Assembly (NCBI RefSeq): GCF_001279005.1
Contig: NZ_LGCN01000040.1
Coordinates: 1 to 64,000, forward strand
From: Streptomyces caelestis
GTDB taxonomy: Bacteria > Actinomycetota > Actinomycetes > Streptomycetales > Streptomycetaceae
Length of the DNA: 64,000 nucleotides
Direction: 5' to 3'
In this document: one piece after another, positions 1 to 8,147 of the stretch
Position numbering within the stretch: the first letter of the stretch is position 1
Layout: every line of letters begins with the position of its first letter
The notes under the pieces: generated by a model
The model's input: the letters and a program-made list of their open reading frames with translations, nothing else
The model's database searches: none
What the model was told of the DNA's origin: nothing
Translations under genes and position numbers: made by a program

Positions 1-287
1 GGGGAGGACGGGCGCGCCTCGGGGGCGGGGGTGACGGTCCCGGGCGGGGCCGGGGAAGCGGTGGGTGTGCCGGTGTCCGTCCGGGGGACGGGGCGGGGGC
101 CCGCCTCCGTGCCGGTGTCCGTGCCGCCGCCCTGGAGGGCGGTCAGCCGGACCAGGGCCACGGCGCCGGCGGCCACGACCAGGCTTCCCACGACCGGCAG
201 GACCTTGCGGGGGCGGGGCCTGCGGTGGCGGCCCCGGGGGCGGGAGGCGCCTGCCGGTGGCTCCTCCGCCGGTGTGGTCGGTGTCAT
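1..287 (-). CDS. Membrane-anchored hypothetical protein, 5' part only (runs off the left edge)
   Basis: The first 95 codons of a leftward gene are present, starting at an ATG preceded by GGAGGGG; there is no stop before the window edge. The protein opens with about 28 residues rich in Pro, Arg and Gly, followed by a hydrophobic segment (about residues 32-48, KVLPVVGSLVVAAGAVALV). After that comes a Pro/Thr/Ala-rich linker. This is the layout of a type II single-pass protein with an extracytoplasmic C-terminal domain, which lies outside the window. The functional domain cannot be named from this part. Confidence 0.6.
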   Translation of the reverse strand, partial: MTPTTPAEEPPAGASRPRGRHRRPRPRKVLPVVGSLVVAAGAVALVRLTALQGGGTDTGTEAGPRPVPRTDTGTPTASPAPPGTVTPAPEARPSS

Positions 288-503
288 CGCGATCCCCTCC
301 CCCCGCGTGCGCGCCTGCGGCGTGCCGCGGTGTGCGCACGCTATGCGCTCCCGTGAGGGGCCGGGCCGGGAGCCGGAACGATGTCACTCGAACGGGTGGG
401 CGGGGGGTGACGAGGGAACCAGGCGTGCGCCCTTTTCCCGGTGGGCGCGGGCTGCGATGATCGGAGCGAGTGGAAGTTAACCCGCGTTAACCGGAGGGCG
501 TCG

Positions 504-1304
504 ATGAGTGAGGAACGGTTCGGGGAGTTCGTGCTGGTGCGCCGGCACGAGCGGGGGCACGTCGCGGAGCTCGTCCTCGACCGCCCGGGGGCCATGAACG
601 CCGTGTCGACCGGGATGGCCCGCTCCCTCGCCGGCGCCTGTGCGGCGCTGGGGGAGGACCGGAGCGTGCGGGTGGTGGTGCTGAGCTCCTCGCACGAGCG
701 GGCGTTCTGCGTGGGGGCCGATCTGAAGGAGCGCAATTCCTTCAGCGACGCCGACCTGGTGCGCCAGCGGCCCGTGGCGCGCGGGGCGTACACCGGGGTG
801 CTCGAACTGCCCGTGCCGACGGTGGCGGCGGTGCACGGGTTCGCGCTCGGCGGCGGGTTCGAGCTGGCCCTGGCGTGCGACGTGATCGTCGCCGACCGTA
901 CGGCGGTCGTGGGGTTGCCCGAGGTGTCGGTCGGGGTGATCCCGGGCGGGGGCGGCACGCAGTTGCTGCCCCGGCGGGTGGGGGCGGCGCGGGCCGCCGA
1001 GCTGATCTTCACGGCGCGGCGGGTGGAGGCCGGTGAGGCCCGGGAGCTGGGGCTGGTCGACGAGCTGGTGGAGGAGGGGCGGGACCGGGAGGAGGCCCTC
1101 GCCATGGCGTCCCGGATCGCCGGGAACTCGCCGGTGGGGCTGCGGGCGGCCAAGCGGGCCCTGCGGCTCGGGCACGGACTGGACCTGTCCGCCGGGCTGG
1201 AGGTCGAGGACGCGGCCTGGCGGTCGGTGGCGTTCTCGGGGGACCGGGCGGAGGGGGTCGCCGCCTTCAACGAGAAGCGCAGACCGGAGTGGCCCGGGGA
1301 GTAG
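504..1304 (+). CDS. Enoyl-CoA hydratase/isomerase family protein
   Basis: A crotonase-fold protein of 266 residues, the normal family length. It is expected to hydrate trans-2-enoyl-CoA thioesters in fatty-acid or amino-acid beta-oxidation in the cytoplasm. Both glutamates that act as acid/base in rat mitochondrial crotonase are present with the right 20-residue spacing: Glu120 in ALGGGFELALACD and Glu140 in GLPEVSVG. The oxyanion-hole glycines (GGGFE and PGGGGTQ) are also present. This argues for a true hydratase rather than a paralogue with another chemistry. The start is the ATG at 504 because GGAGGG lies 6 bases upstream; an in-frame upstream extension has no ribosome site. The acyl chain preference cannot be read from sequence. 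The next gene starts 66 bases downstream and may be co-transcribed. Confidence 0.88.
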   Translation: MSEERFGEFVLVRRHERGHVAELVLDRPGAMNAVSTGMARSLAGACAALGEDRSVRVVVLSSSHERAFCVGADLKERNSFSDADLVRQRPVARGAYTGVLELPVPTVAAVHGFALGGGFELALACDVIVADRTAVVGLPEVSVGVIPGGGGTQLLPRRVGAARAAELIFTARRVEAGEARELGLVDELVEEGRDREEALAMASRIAGNSPVGLRAAKRALRLGHGLDLSAGLEVEDAAWRSVAFSGDRAEGVAAFNEKRRPEWPGE

Positions 1305-1370
1305 GGGCCGGCGAACCCCGTTCGCTCCTTTAATGTCCCGGTTCGACCTGAATCTTCCTAACCTGGAGAG

Positions 1371-2519
1371 ATGGGTGAGGAGAGCCGGCTGGCGGCCGTG
1401 GTGGCGCTGGCTCAGGGCATGGCCGCCGCGCACGGTTCGCGGGACGCCTGGCGGGCCGCGGCCGGCGGGGCCTGCCGGGCGCTGGGCGGGAGCTTCGCCG
1501 CGCTGTCGGTGTGGGAGCGGGGGCTCGGGCGGCTTCGGGTGCTGGTGAACGTCGGGGAGCTGGCCGAGGGCGAGGAGGAGTTCCCGGAGGACGAGTCCTA
1601 TCCGGTGCACCAGTTCGCCGAGATCACCGAGTTCCTGCACGAGCGGTGGGCGGGGGGCGGCGAGCCCGACGCGTGGGTGGAGACCGCCGAGGGGTCCCCG
1701 GCGGAGCGCTCCGGGTACTGCGGGCAGCGGGTGGCCGCGCTCAGGCGGCGGGGGCGCGGGTGCTGCGTGGTCGCGCCGATCGTGCTGCACGGGCGGGCCT
1801 GGGGCGAGCTGTATGTGGCCCGGCCGGCCGGTGCGCCCGTCTTCGGGCGGGGCGACGCCGACTTCGCGACGGTCCTGGCCGCCGTCGTGGCCGCGGGGAT
1901 CGCGCAGACCGAGCGGCTGGAGGAGGTCCGGCGGCTGGCGTACACGGACTCGCTGACCGGGCTGGCCAACCGGCGCGCCGTGGACGCCCGGCTCGACGAG
2001 GCCGTCGACCGGCACCGGCGCGACGGGGCCGTCGTCAGTCTCGTGGTGTGCGATCTGAACGGGCTGAAGCGGGTCAACGACACGCTGGGGCACGCCGTGG
2101 GGGACCGGCTCCTGGAGCGGTTCGGGACCGTGCTGTCGCTGTGCGGGGCCACGCTGCCGGGGGCCCTGGCGGCGCGGCTCGGCGGGGACGAGTTCTGTCT
2201 GCTGGCGGTGGGGCCGCCGGCCGACGAGGTCGTCAAGGCCGCCGACGAGGTGTGCCGACGGGCCGTGGAGCTGGGGATCGGGGACGGTGTCGCCTGCGGG
2301 GTGGCGTCCACCGAGGATCCCGTCGGGCCGGTGCACTCCGCCCGGCGGCTGTTCCGGCTGGCCGACGCGGCGCAGTACCGGGCCAAGGCCGAGCGCGCCG
2401 CGCATCCCGTCGTGGCCGGACGGAAAGGGCCGGACGATCCCGTCGTACGGCTCGCGGACGAGCCGTCGCGGGCGGCGGACGGGGAGCGGCGCCGGTTCCG
2501 GGGGCGGCATTCGCCGTAG
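1371..2519 (+). CDS. cdgE: GAF-GGDEF diguanylate cyclase (CdgE-like)
   Basis: A 382-residue soluble protein. The N-terminal half (about residues 20-175) has GAF-type sensor character. The C-terminal half is a GGDEF domain beginning at DSLTGLANRR, with the catalytic signature GGDEF at residues 271-275 and the substrate-binding Asn in KRVNDTLGH. It should make cyclic di-GMP, which in Streptomyces controls the switch from vegetative to aerial growth through BldD. No RxxD inhibitory site precedes GGDEF (the residues there are ALAARL), so product inhibition by the classical I-site is not expected. There are no membrane segments or EAL domain. The architecture and the position directly upstream of hutH match what I recall of S. 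coelicolor CdgE (SCO4931); the symbol rests on that recollection. TGGAGAG lies very close to the ATG. Confidence 0.85.
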   Translation: MGEESRLAAVVALAQGMAAAHGSRDAWRAAAGGACRALGGSFAALSVWERGLGRLRVLVNVGELAEGEEEFPEDESYPVHQFAEITEFLHERWAGGGEPDAWVETAEGSPAERSGYCGQRVAALRRRGRGCCVVAPIVLHGRAWGELYVARPAGAPVFGRGDADFATVLAAVVAAGIAQTERLEEVRRLAYTDSLTGLANRRAVDARLDEAVDRHRRDGAVVSLVVCDLNGLKRVNDTLGHAVGDRLLERFGTVLSLCGATLPGALAARLGGDEFCLLAVGPPADEVVKAADEVCRRAVELGIGDGVACGVASTEDPVGPVHSARRLFRLADAAQYRAKAERAAHPVVAGRKGPDDPVVRLADEPSRAADGERRRFRGRHSP

Positions 2520-2559
2520 CGCACGGCCCGCCGGTAAGGGGTGAGGCGCCGACCCGGTG

Positions 2560-2596
2560 GTGACATCGTTGAATTCACTGCGTACGCTCCTGAATA
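2560..2596 (+). promoter_or_regulatory. Candidate promoter for hutH giving a leaderless mRNA
   Basis: GTGACA at 2560-2565 (one mismatch from TTGACA) is followed by a 17-base spacer and TACGCT at 2583-2588 (TANNNT). The A of the first ATG at 2596 lies 7 bases after the -10 box, the spacing expected if transcription starts at the start codon. There is no ribosome-binding site upstream of this ATG, which fits a leaderless transcript. Confidence 0.5.
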
Positions 2597-4140
2597 TGAA
2601 TATGCACACTGTGGTGGTGGGGACCGCCGGCGTGACCGCGTCCGACGTGCTCGCCGTGGCGCGCGGCGGCGCCCCCGTGGAGCTGTCCGCGGAGGCGGTG
2701 GCCGCCCTCGCCGCGTCCCGCGGGATCGTGGACGCCCTGGCCGCGAAGCCGGACCCCGTGTACGGGGTGAGCACCGGCTTCGGCGCCCTGGCGACCCGGC
2801 ACATCGACCCCGGGCTCCGTGGCCGGCTGCAGCGCAACATCGTCCGCTCGCACGCCGCGGGCATGGGGCCCCGGGTGGAGCGCGAGGTCGTACGGGCGCT
2901 GATGTTCCTGCGGCTGAAGACCCTCTGCTCCGGGCGCACCGGTGTCCGGCCCGAGGTGGCGCGGACGATGGCCGAGGTGCTGAACGCCGGGATCACCCCG
3001 GTCGTGCACGAGTACGGCTCCCTCGGCTGCTCCGGCGACCTGGCCCCGCTGTCCCACTGCGCCCTCACGCTGATGGGCGAGGGGGAGGCGGAGGGGCCCG
3101 ACGGCGGCGTGCGGCCGGCCGGCGAACTGCTCGCCGAGCACGGCATCCGGCCCGTCGAGCTGCGCGAGAAGGAGGGGCTCGCCCTCCTCAACGGCACCGA
3201 CGGCATGCTCGGCATGCTGGTCATGGCCCTCGCCGACCTGGACCTCCTCTACACGTCCGCCGACGTCACGGCCGCCCTGAGCCTGGAGGCGCTGCTCGGC
3301 ACCGACAAGGTGCTCGCCCCCGAACTGCACGCCATCCGCCCGCACCCCGGCCAGGCCGCCAGCGCCGCCAACATGCTGGCCGTGCTGAAGGGTTCGGGGC
3401 TGACGGGGCATCACCAGGACGACGCGCCCCGCGTCCAGGACGCCTACTCGGTGCGCTGCGCCCCGCAGGTCGCCGGCGCCGGACGGGACACCCTGGCCCA
3501 CGCCCGGCTGGTCGCCGAGCGTGAACTCGCGGCAGCCGTGGACAACCCGGTCGTCCTACCCGACGGCCGGGTCGAGTCCAACGGCAACTTCCACGGGGCC
3601 CCGGTCGCCTACGTGCTGGACTTCCTCGCCATCGCCGTCGCCGACCTCGCCTCCATCGCCGAGCGCCGCACCGACCGGCTGCTGGACAAGAACCGCAGCC
3701 ACGGGCTGCCGCCCTTCCTCGCCGACGACCCCGGCGTGGACTCCGGGCTGATGATCGCCCAGTACACGCAGGCCGCCCTGGTCGGCGAGTTGAAGCGGCT
3801 CGCCGTACCGGCGTCGACGGACTCGATCCCGTCCTCCGCGATGCAGGAGGACCACGTCTCCATGGGCTGGTCGGCGGCGCGGAAACTGCGGACGGCCGTC
3901 GACAACCTCACCCGGGTCGTCGCGATCGAACTGTACGCGGCCACGCGGGCCGTGGAACTGCGCGAGGGGCTGACCCCGGCGCCGGCCACGCGGGCGGTCG
4001 TCGAGGCCGTGCGGGAGGCGGGGGTGGGCGGCCCCGGACCCGACCGTCACCTCGCCCCCGACCTCGCCGCGGCGGAGGCGTTCGTGCGGGACGGGCGGCT
4101 GGTGGCGGCCGTGGAGACGGTCACCGGACCGCTGAGCTGA
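2596..4140 (+). CDS. hutH: Histidine ammonia-lyase
   Basis: Non-oxidative deamination of L-histidine to urocanate, the first step of histidine use. The protein is 514 residues, which I recall as the length of the S. griseus enzyme. The MIO electrophile forms from the tripeptide at residues 145-147, here Cys-Ser-Gly in GSLGCSGDLAPL instead of the usual Ala-Ser-Gly; I recall the same variant from S. griseus HutH. Other family blocks are present: YGVSTGFG near the N-terminus, QDAYSVRCAPQV, and NGNFHG. The start at 2596 (Met-Asn-Met-His) is chosen because it fits a leaderless promoter; 2602 is the alternative and a GTG at 2557 is unlikely. No other hut genes adjoin, as is usual in Streptomyces where the pathway is scattered. 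Confidence 0.96.
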   Translation: MNMHTVVVGTAGVTASDVLAVARGGAPVELSAEAVAALAASRGIVDALAAKPDPVYGVSTGFGALATRHIDPGLRGRLQRNIVRSHAAGMGPRVEREVVRALMFLRLKTLCSGRTGVRPEVARTMAEVLNAGITPVVHEYGSLGCSGDLAPLSHCALTLMGEGEAEGPDGGVRPAGELLAEHGIRPVELREKEGLALLNGTDGMLGMLVMALADLDLLYTSADVTAALSLEALLGTDKVLAPELHAIRPHPGQAASAANMLAVLKGSGLTGHHQDDAPRVQDAYSVRCAPQVAGAGRDTLAHARLVAERELAAAVDNPVVLPDGRVESNGNFHGAPVAYVLDFLAIAVADLASIAERRTDRLLDKNRSHGLPPFLADDPGVDSGLMIAQYTQAALVGELKRLAVPASTDSIPSSAMQEDHVSMGWSAARKLRTAVDNLTRVVAIELYAATRAVELREGLTPAPATRAVVEAVREAGVGGPGPDRHLAPDLAAAEAFVRDGRLVAAVETVTGPLS

Positions 4141-4147
4141 ACCGGCC

Positions 4148-4174
4148 GGGCCCGGCGGCCGTTCCGCCGGGCCC
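4148..4174. terminator. Bidirectional terminator hairpin
   Basis: A perfect 11-bp stem (GGGCCCGGCGG and its complement) with a 5-base loop lies between the convergent hutH and the small surface-protein gene. As is common in Streptomyces there is no U-tract. Confidence 0.7.
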
Positions 4175-4185
4175 CGCACGCGCGC

Positions 4186-4500
4186 CTACAGACCCAGGCG
4201 TTCCCGGCGGACCGAGTAGACGACGAAACCGGCGCCGAGGGCGAGGCAGGCCGTGCCGCCGGCGATGTACGGGGTGCTGTCGAAGCTGCCGGTGTCCGCG
4301 AGGCGGACCTCCTCGGCGGTGCCGTCGACGGACGTCGACACGACTCTCGCCTGCTCCGTGACCTGCGGAGACGGACTCGCCGAGACCGTGTCGGCCACAG
4401 GCGTGTTCGAGGTCGCGTTCGCGGACGGAACGAACCACAGGGCGCACAACAGGGTGCCCGCGGCGGTGGCGGTCAGCAACGGACGGAGCGCGGATGACAC
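4186..4500 (-). CDS. Small sortase-anchored surface protein (LAXTG motif)
   Basis: A 104-residue protein with every part of a sortase substrate. Residues 1-29 form a Sec signal peptide ending in ANA. A short Ser/Thr/Val-rich mature region follows (about 30-66). The sorting signal is LADTG at residues 67-71, then a hydrophobic helix (about 79-96) and an Arg-rich tail (RRERLGL). LAXTG is the motif preferred by class E sortases of Streptomyces, so the mature protein of roughly 40 residues should be linked to the cell wall. It starts at a GTG with AAGGGGAT upstream. There is no known domain. It is too short to be an enzyme; a structural or adhesin-like role, as with chaplins, is possible but unproven. 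No sortase gene is nearby. Confidence 0.8.
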   Translation of the reverse strand: MSSALRPLLTATAAGTLLCALWFVPSANATSNTPVADTVSASPSPQVTEQARVVSTSVDGTAEEVRLADTGSFDSTPYIAGGTACLALGAGFVVYSVRRERLGL

Positions 4501-4609
4501 GGAATATCGATCCCCTTGTGGCGCTGGCGAATTGGCCGTGTGGGGCGATGTTAGTGAACGGCGCGGGTCACGGGAAAGTCACAGGGGTCCGGGGACGTAC
4601 GCTCCGGAC

Positions 4610-4966
4610 ATGAACACCCCAGAGACATCACGGTTTGTACGGCTTCGCGTGGAACTCGTCCTCGAGATCGACGACGAGGAGGCGGTGACCGGGGCCGCGT
4701 TGCGCAGGATCGCGGACGACGGCGATATGCCGGACGAGGAACGGGTACACGCCGAGAGCGCCGTGACGGAGGACACCGCGGAGGCACTCGCCCACCTCGT
4801 CGACCCGTTCACCCTGATCGACGAGGTGCCGGGCGTGGAACTGCTGCAGGCCTCCTGGAGCGGCGAGGAGATCGACTACGACCCCGACTCGGCGGAGTGG
4901 GACCTCGACGAGGACGATGACGACGAGCCCTACGACGACGAGGAGGAGGCGGACAGGGCCGGCTGA
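4610..4966 (+). CDS. Conserved acidic hypothetical protein
   Basis: A 118-residue cytosolic protein with no signal peptide or membrane segment. The N-terminal 90 residues mix short hydrophobic strands (RLRVELVLEI) with charged helices. The C-terminus is a run of Asp and Glu (about residues 93-115). I recognise no domain. The ATG is preceded 6 bases upstream by TACGCT (TANNNT), and there is no good ribosome-binding site, so a leaderless mRNA is likely. An in-frame extension upstream to 4253 lacks coding character and overlaps the gene on the opposite strand. Confidence 0.75.
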   Translation: MNTPETSRFVRLRVELVLEIDDEEAVTGAALRRIADDGDMPDEERVHAESAVTEDTAEALAHLVDPFTLIDEVPGVELLQASWSGEEIDYDPDSAEWDLDEDDDDEPYDDEEEADRAG

Positions 4967-5207
4967 GGCGTTTTGAGGAAATCGTGACCCCGGGCGGCAA
5001 CCGCCGCCGGGGCCGGAACGTCTCAAGCGACGGCGCACCGATCCGCATCCTCACCACCGTTCGCCCCGGCGGACGTGGTGAGCCCCACACCTTCGGGCCG
5101 TGGGGAACGGGGGAAGCCGGTCGTAGCGTTGAAGGTTGTGGACGGGTCCTCGGTTTCGGGCCGAGGGCTCGTGGGGTTGGGATTCGGCAACGATGGAGAA
5201 GCGTGTG

Positions 5208-6461
5208 ATGACGGACGGTAAGCGGCGCAGGGGTCTGGCGGCCGCGTCCGCTCTGCTCGGCGGAGTGCTGGTGCTCTCGGCGTGTTCCGGCGGCGGAGAC
5301 GACAGCGCCTCGGGCGACAGCGGCAAGGGCGACTCGCAGGCCCAGGTCGACGAGGCGGCGGCCAAGAAGTCCTCCGAGGCACAGATCAAGATCACGCCGA
5401 AGGACGGCTCCAACAACGCCTCCATCAACAACTCCGCCGCCGTCACCGTGGCCAAGGGCACGCTCACCGAGGTGAAGATGACCACCGCCGACGGCACCGC
5501 CGTCGACGGTGAGATATCCGCCGACAAGAAGAGCTGGAAGCCCAGCGTGCAGCTGGAGCGGGCCACCACCTACAAGCTGTCGGCCACCGCCGAGGACTCC
5601 GCGGGCCTCGCCGCCCACGAGAACGCCTCGTTCACCACGGTCGCCCCGGACAACAGCTTCATCGGCACCTTCACCCCGGACGACGGCACCACCGTCGGCG
5701 TCGGCATGCCGGTGTCGATCAACTTCGACAAGGCGATCACCAACAAGGCCGCGGTGCAGAAGGGCGTCACCGTCTCCACCACCAGTGGCCAGGAGGTCGT
5801 CTGCCACTGGTTCAACGCCAACCGCATGGACTGCCGGCCCGACGAGTACTGGCAGGAGGGCTCCACCGTCACGCTGAAGCTGGCCCTCGACGGTGTCGAG
5901 GGCGCCGAGGGCGTCGTCGGCGTCCAGCAGAAGACGGTCACCTTCAAGATCGGCCGCAACCAGGTCACGTACGTCGACGCCAAGACCAAGCAGATGAAGG
6001 TCACGCAGGACGGCAAGACCGTCCGCACCATCCCGATCTCCGCCGGGGCGCCCGAGAACAAGACGTACGAGGGCCAGATGGTGATCTCCGAGAAGTTCAA
6101 GGAGACCCGGATGAACGGCGCGACGGTCGGCTTCACCGACGACGACGGCGAGGGCGAGTACGACATCAAGGACGTGCCGCACGCCATGCGCCTGAGCACC
6201 TCCGGCACCTTCATCCACGGCAACTACTGGGGCGCCAAGTCCATCTTCGGCAGCGTCAACACCAGCCACGGCTGCGTGGGTCTGTCCGACACCAAGGGCG
6301 CGAACGACCCGAGCACGCCGGGCGCCTGGTTCTACGACAACTCGATCATCGGAGACGTGGTCGTCGTCCAGAACACCGGCGACAAGACCATCGCCCCCGA
6401 CAACGGCCTCAACGGCTGGAACATGAGCTGGGAGCAGTGGAAGGCGGGCTCGGCGGTCTGA
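5208..6461 (+). CDS. Lipoprotein L,D-transpeptidase (YkuD family)
   Basis: Forms 3-3 cross-links in peptidoglycan at the outer face of the membrane. The protein is 417 residues. It has a lipoprotein signal (hydrophobic stretch then LSAC, lipidated Cys26), an acidic/Gly linker, two Ig-like domains (about 60-270) and a C-terminal YkuD domain. The catalytic signature is complete: His337 in HGNYWGAKS, then His354 and nucleophile Cys356 in TSHGCVGLSD. This layout matches mycobacterial LdtMt2-type enzymes. The start at 5208 is chosen because GGAGAAG lies 6 bases upstream; ATG 5193 and GTG 5205 are in frame but badly placed. The gene is followed by a strong terminator and appears monocistronic. Beta-lactam class sensitivity cannot be judged from sequence. 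Confidence 0.93.
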   Translation: MTDGKRRRGLAAASALLGGVLVLSACSGGGDDSASGDSGKGDSQAQVDEAAAKKSSEAQIKITPKDGSNNASINNSAAVTVAKGTLTEVKMTTADGTAVDGEISADKKSWKPSVQLERATTYKLSATAEDSAGLAAHENASFTTVAPDNSFIGTFTPDDGTTVGVGMPVSINFDKAITNKAAVQKGVTVSTTSGQEVVCHWFNANRMDCRPDEYWQEGSTVTLKLALDGVEGAEGVVGVQQKTVTFKIGRNQVTYVDAKTKQMKVTQDGKTVRTIPISAGAPENKTYEGQMVISEKFKETRMNGATVGFTDDDGEGEYDIKDVPHAMRLSTSGTFIHGNYWGAKSIFGSVNTSHGCVGLSDTKGANDPSTPGAWFYDNSIIGDVVVVQNTGDKTIAPDNGLNGWNMSWEQWKAGSAV

Positions 6462-6499
6462 CGCCGGCCGCGCACGCGGCGCCTCTCCCCACCACCCGG

Positions 6500-6555
6500 C
6501 CGATGCCGCCGTCCGCCCCTTCCGGGGAGCGGGCGGCGGCATCGGTCTTCTTCTC
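6500..6555 (+). terminator. Intrinsic terminator after the L,D-transpeptidase gene
   Basis: CCGATGCCGCC at 6500-6510 pairs perfectly with GGCGGCATCGG at 6535-6545, with further pairing inside the loop. A pyrimidine-rich TCTTCTTCTC tract follows, so this is a more canonical terminator than most in the window. Confidence 0.8.
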
Positions 6556-6612
6556 ATCAGGCTCTTACGGGGCGCTTATCGCTTCATCACCCGGCGTCCC
6601 TAGCTTGCCGCC

Positions 6613-8070
6613 ATGTTCTTCACCTACCTGAGGCGCGAGCTGCGCCGCCGCAGAAAGGCGGCCCTCGTCGTCGCCTCCGGGCTCGCGCTCGGCATCGCGC
6701 TGGTCATCGTGGTCGACTCCGTGTCCTCCGGCATGGGCAAGGCGCAGGAGAAGGTCCTGCAGTCCCTGTACGGGCTCGGCACGGACATGACGGTCACCAA
6801 GGCCGCCGAGGCCCGGTCCGAGGCCGCCGGTGAACGCCCCCGGTTCCAGTTCGACGCCCAGGACGACTCCGGCGGGGAGCAGAGCAGCGACCGCGTCATG
6901 GTGCAGGGCTTCCAGACCCTGGCGAGCTCCACCGTGACCGAGGTCGGCGAACAGGACGGTGTCGCCGACGCGGTGGGCGGACTGAGTCTCCAAGTCATGA
7001 AGGTGAGCGGCGAGTTCACCCGGGGTCGGTTCCAGCAGGACGGCCGGAGCGGCCAGGGCGGCGGTCCCGGCGGCGGCCAGTCCTCCCCGCAGGGCCGGGT
7101 CGAGGGCGGCGGCGCCGACTTCGACGTCAACAGCTACTCCGTCTACGGCACCGACGTCACCGAGCCCGCCCTCGGCCCGCTGACCTCCTCCGAGATCACC
7201 GACGGACGCGCCTTCAAGACGACCGAGACCGACGCGAAGGTCGCCGTCGCCGACTCCGCCTACGCCAAGGAGAAGGAGCTCGAGACCGGTGACACCGTCA
7301 CCGTCAAGGGCGCCGGGTACAAGGTCATCGGCATCGCCACCGCCACCAGCGGGGACGCCGCGGCCAACCTGTACCTGCCGCTGAAGCAGGCGCAGACCCT
7401 CGCCGGCGCCGAGGACGAGGTCACCACGATCTACGTCAAGGCGACCGACTCCCAGCGGATCGACAGCGTCAAGTCCGTTATCCAGAAGAACATTTCCGGT
7501 ACGACCGTCACGACCTCCGCCGACCTCGCGGACACCGTCTCCGGCTCCCTGTCCACCGCCTCCTCGCTCGCCGCCGGCGTCGGAAAGTGGCTGTCGGCCG
7601 TGGTGCTCGTGGCCGCGTTCCTCGTCGCCGGCCTGCTCACCTCCTCCGCCGTCTCCCGCCGGGTGCGCGAGTTCGGCACCCTCAAGGCGCTGGGCTGGAG
7701 GTCCGGCCGGGTGACCCGGCAGGTGGTCGGCGAGTCCATGGTCCAGGGCCTGATCGGCGGCGCCCTCGGCATCGCTCTCGGCCTGGCGGGCGCGTACGCC
7801 GTCACCGCCGTCAGCCCCACCCTGCAGGCCCAGCTCGGCGGCGGCAGCGGTGGTGGCGGCGTGGGCGGTCCCGGCGGTGGCGGCATGGGCGGTCCCGGAC
7901 GGCAGGCCGCCGCCAAGACCCTCGACGTCGCGCTCACCGCGCCGGTCAGCCTCACCACCCTCGCCCTCGCGGTCGGCCTCGCCGTGGCCGGCGGTCTCGT
8001 CGCCGGCGCCTTCGGCGGCTGGCGCGCCTCCCGGCTGCGGCCGGCCGACGCGCTCCGCCGCGTCGGGTAA
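6613..8070 (+). CDS. ABC transporter permease, MacB/FtsX type
   Basis: A 485-residue membrane protein. It has one N-terminal helix (about residues 16-36), a large extracytoplasmic MacB core-like domain (about 40-300) containing Gly/Gln-rich loops, and a C-terminal FtsX block with three helices (about 320-345, 378-402, 450-475). The order TM-periplasmic domain-three TMs is that of MacB/LolCE-type permeases, which couple ATP hydrolysis to extracytoplasmic motion rather than to classical transport. The last helices are separated by a Gly-rich loop near residues 412-432. The ATPase partner follows 77 bases downstream. No ribosome site precedes the ATG; TAGCTT ends 7 bases upstream, so translation may be leaderless. 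The substrate is unknown. Confidence 0.88.
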   Translation: MFFTYLRRELRRRRKAALVVASGLALGIALVIVVDSVSSGMGKAQEKVLQSLYGLGTDMTVTKAAEARSEAAGERPRFQFDAQDDSGGEQSSDRVMVQGFQTLASSTVTEVGEQDGVADAVGGLSLQVMKVSGEFTRGRFQQDGRSGQGGGPGGGQSSPQGRVEGGGADFDVNSYSVYGTDVTEPALGPLTSSEITDGRAFKTTETDAKVAVADSAYAKEKELETGDTVTVKGAGYKVIGIATATSGDAAANLYLPLKQAQTLAGAEDEVTTIYVKATDSQRIDSVKSVIQKNISGTTVTTSADLADTVSGSLSTASSLAAGVGKWLSAVVLVAAFLVAGLLTSSAVSRRVREFGTLKALGWRSGRVTRQVVGESMVQGLIGGALGIALGLAGAYAVTAVSPTLQAQLGGGSGGGGVGGPGGGGMGGPGRQAAAKTLDVALTAPVSLTTLALAVGLAVAGGLVAGAFGGWRASRLRPADALRRVG

Positions 8071-8147
8071 CACCCGCCCGGCACCGGCCCCGGGGCCCGC
8101 CCGCAGCGGACGGGCCCCACCCCCGTACGCGATCCAGGAGCAGACCC

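Noticed and set aside
477..3224. A 915-codon open frame on the minus strand
   Set aside because: It lies opposite three well-supported genes and its translation is Pro/Arg/Gly-rich without any domain. Long antisense frames are expected at this GC content.
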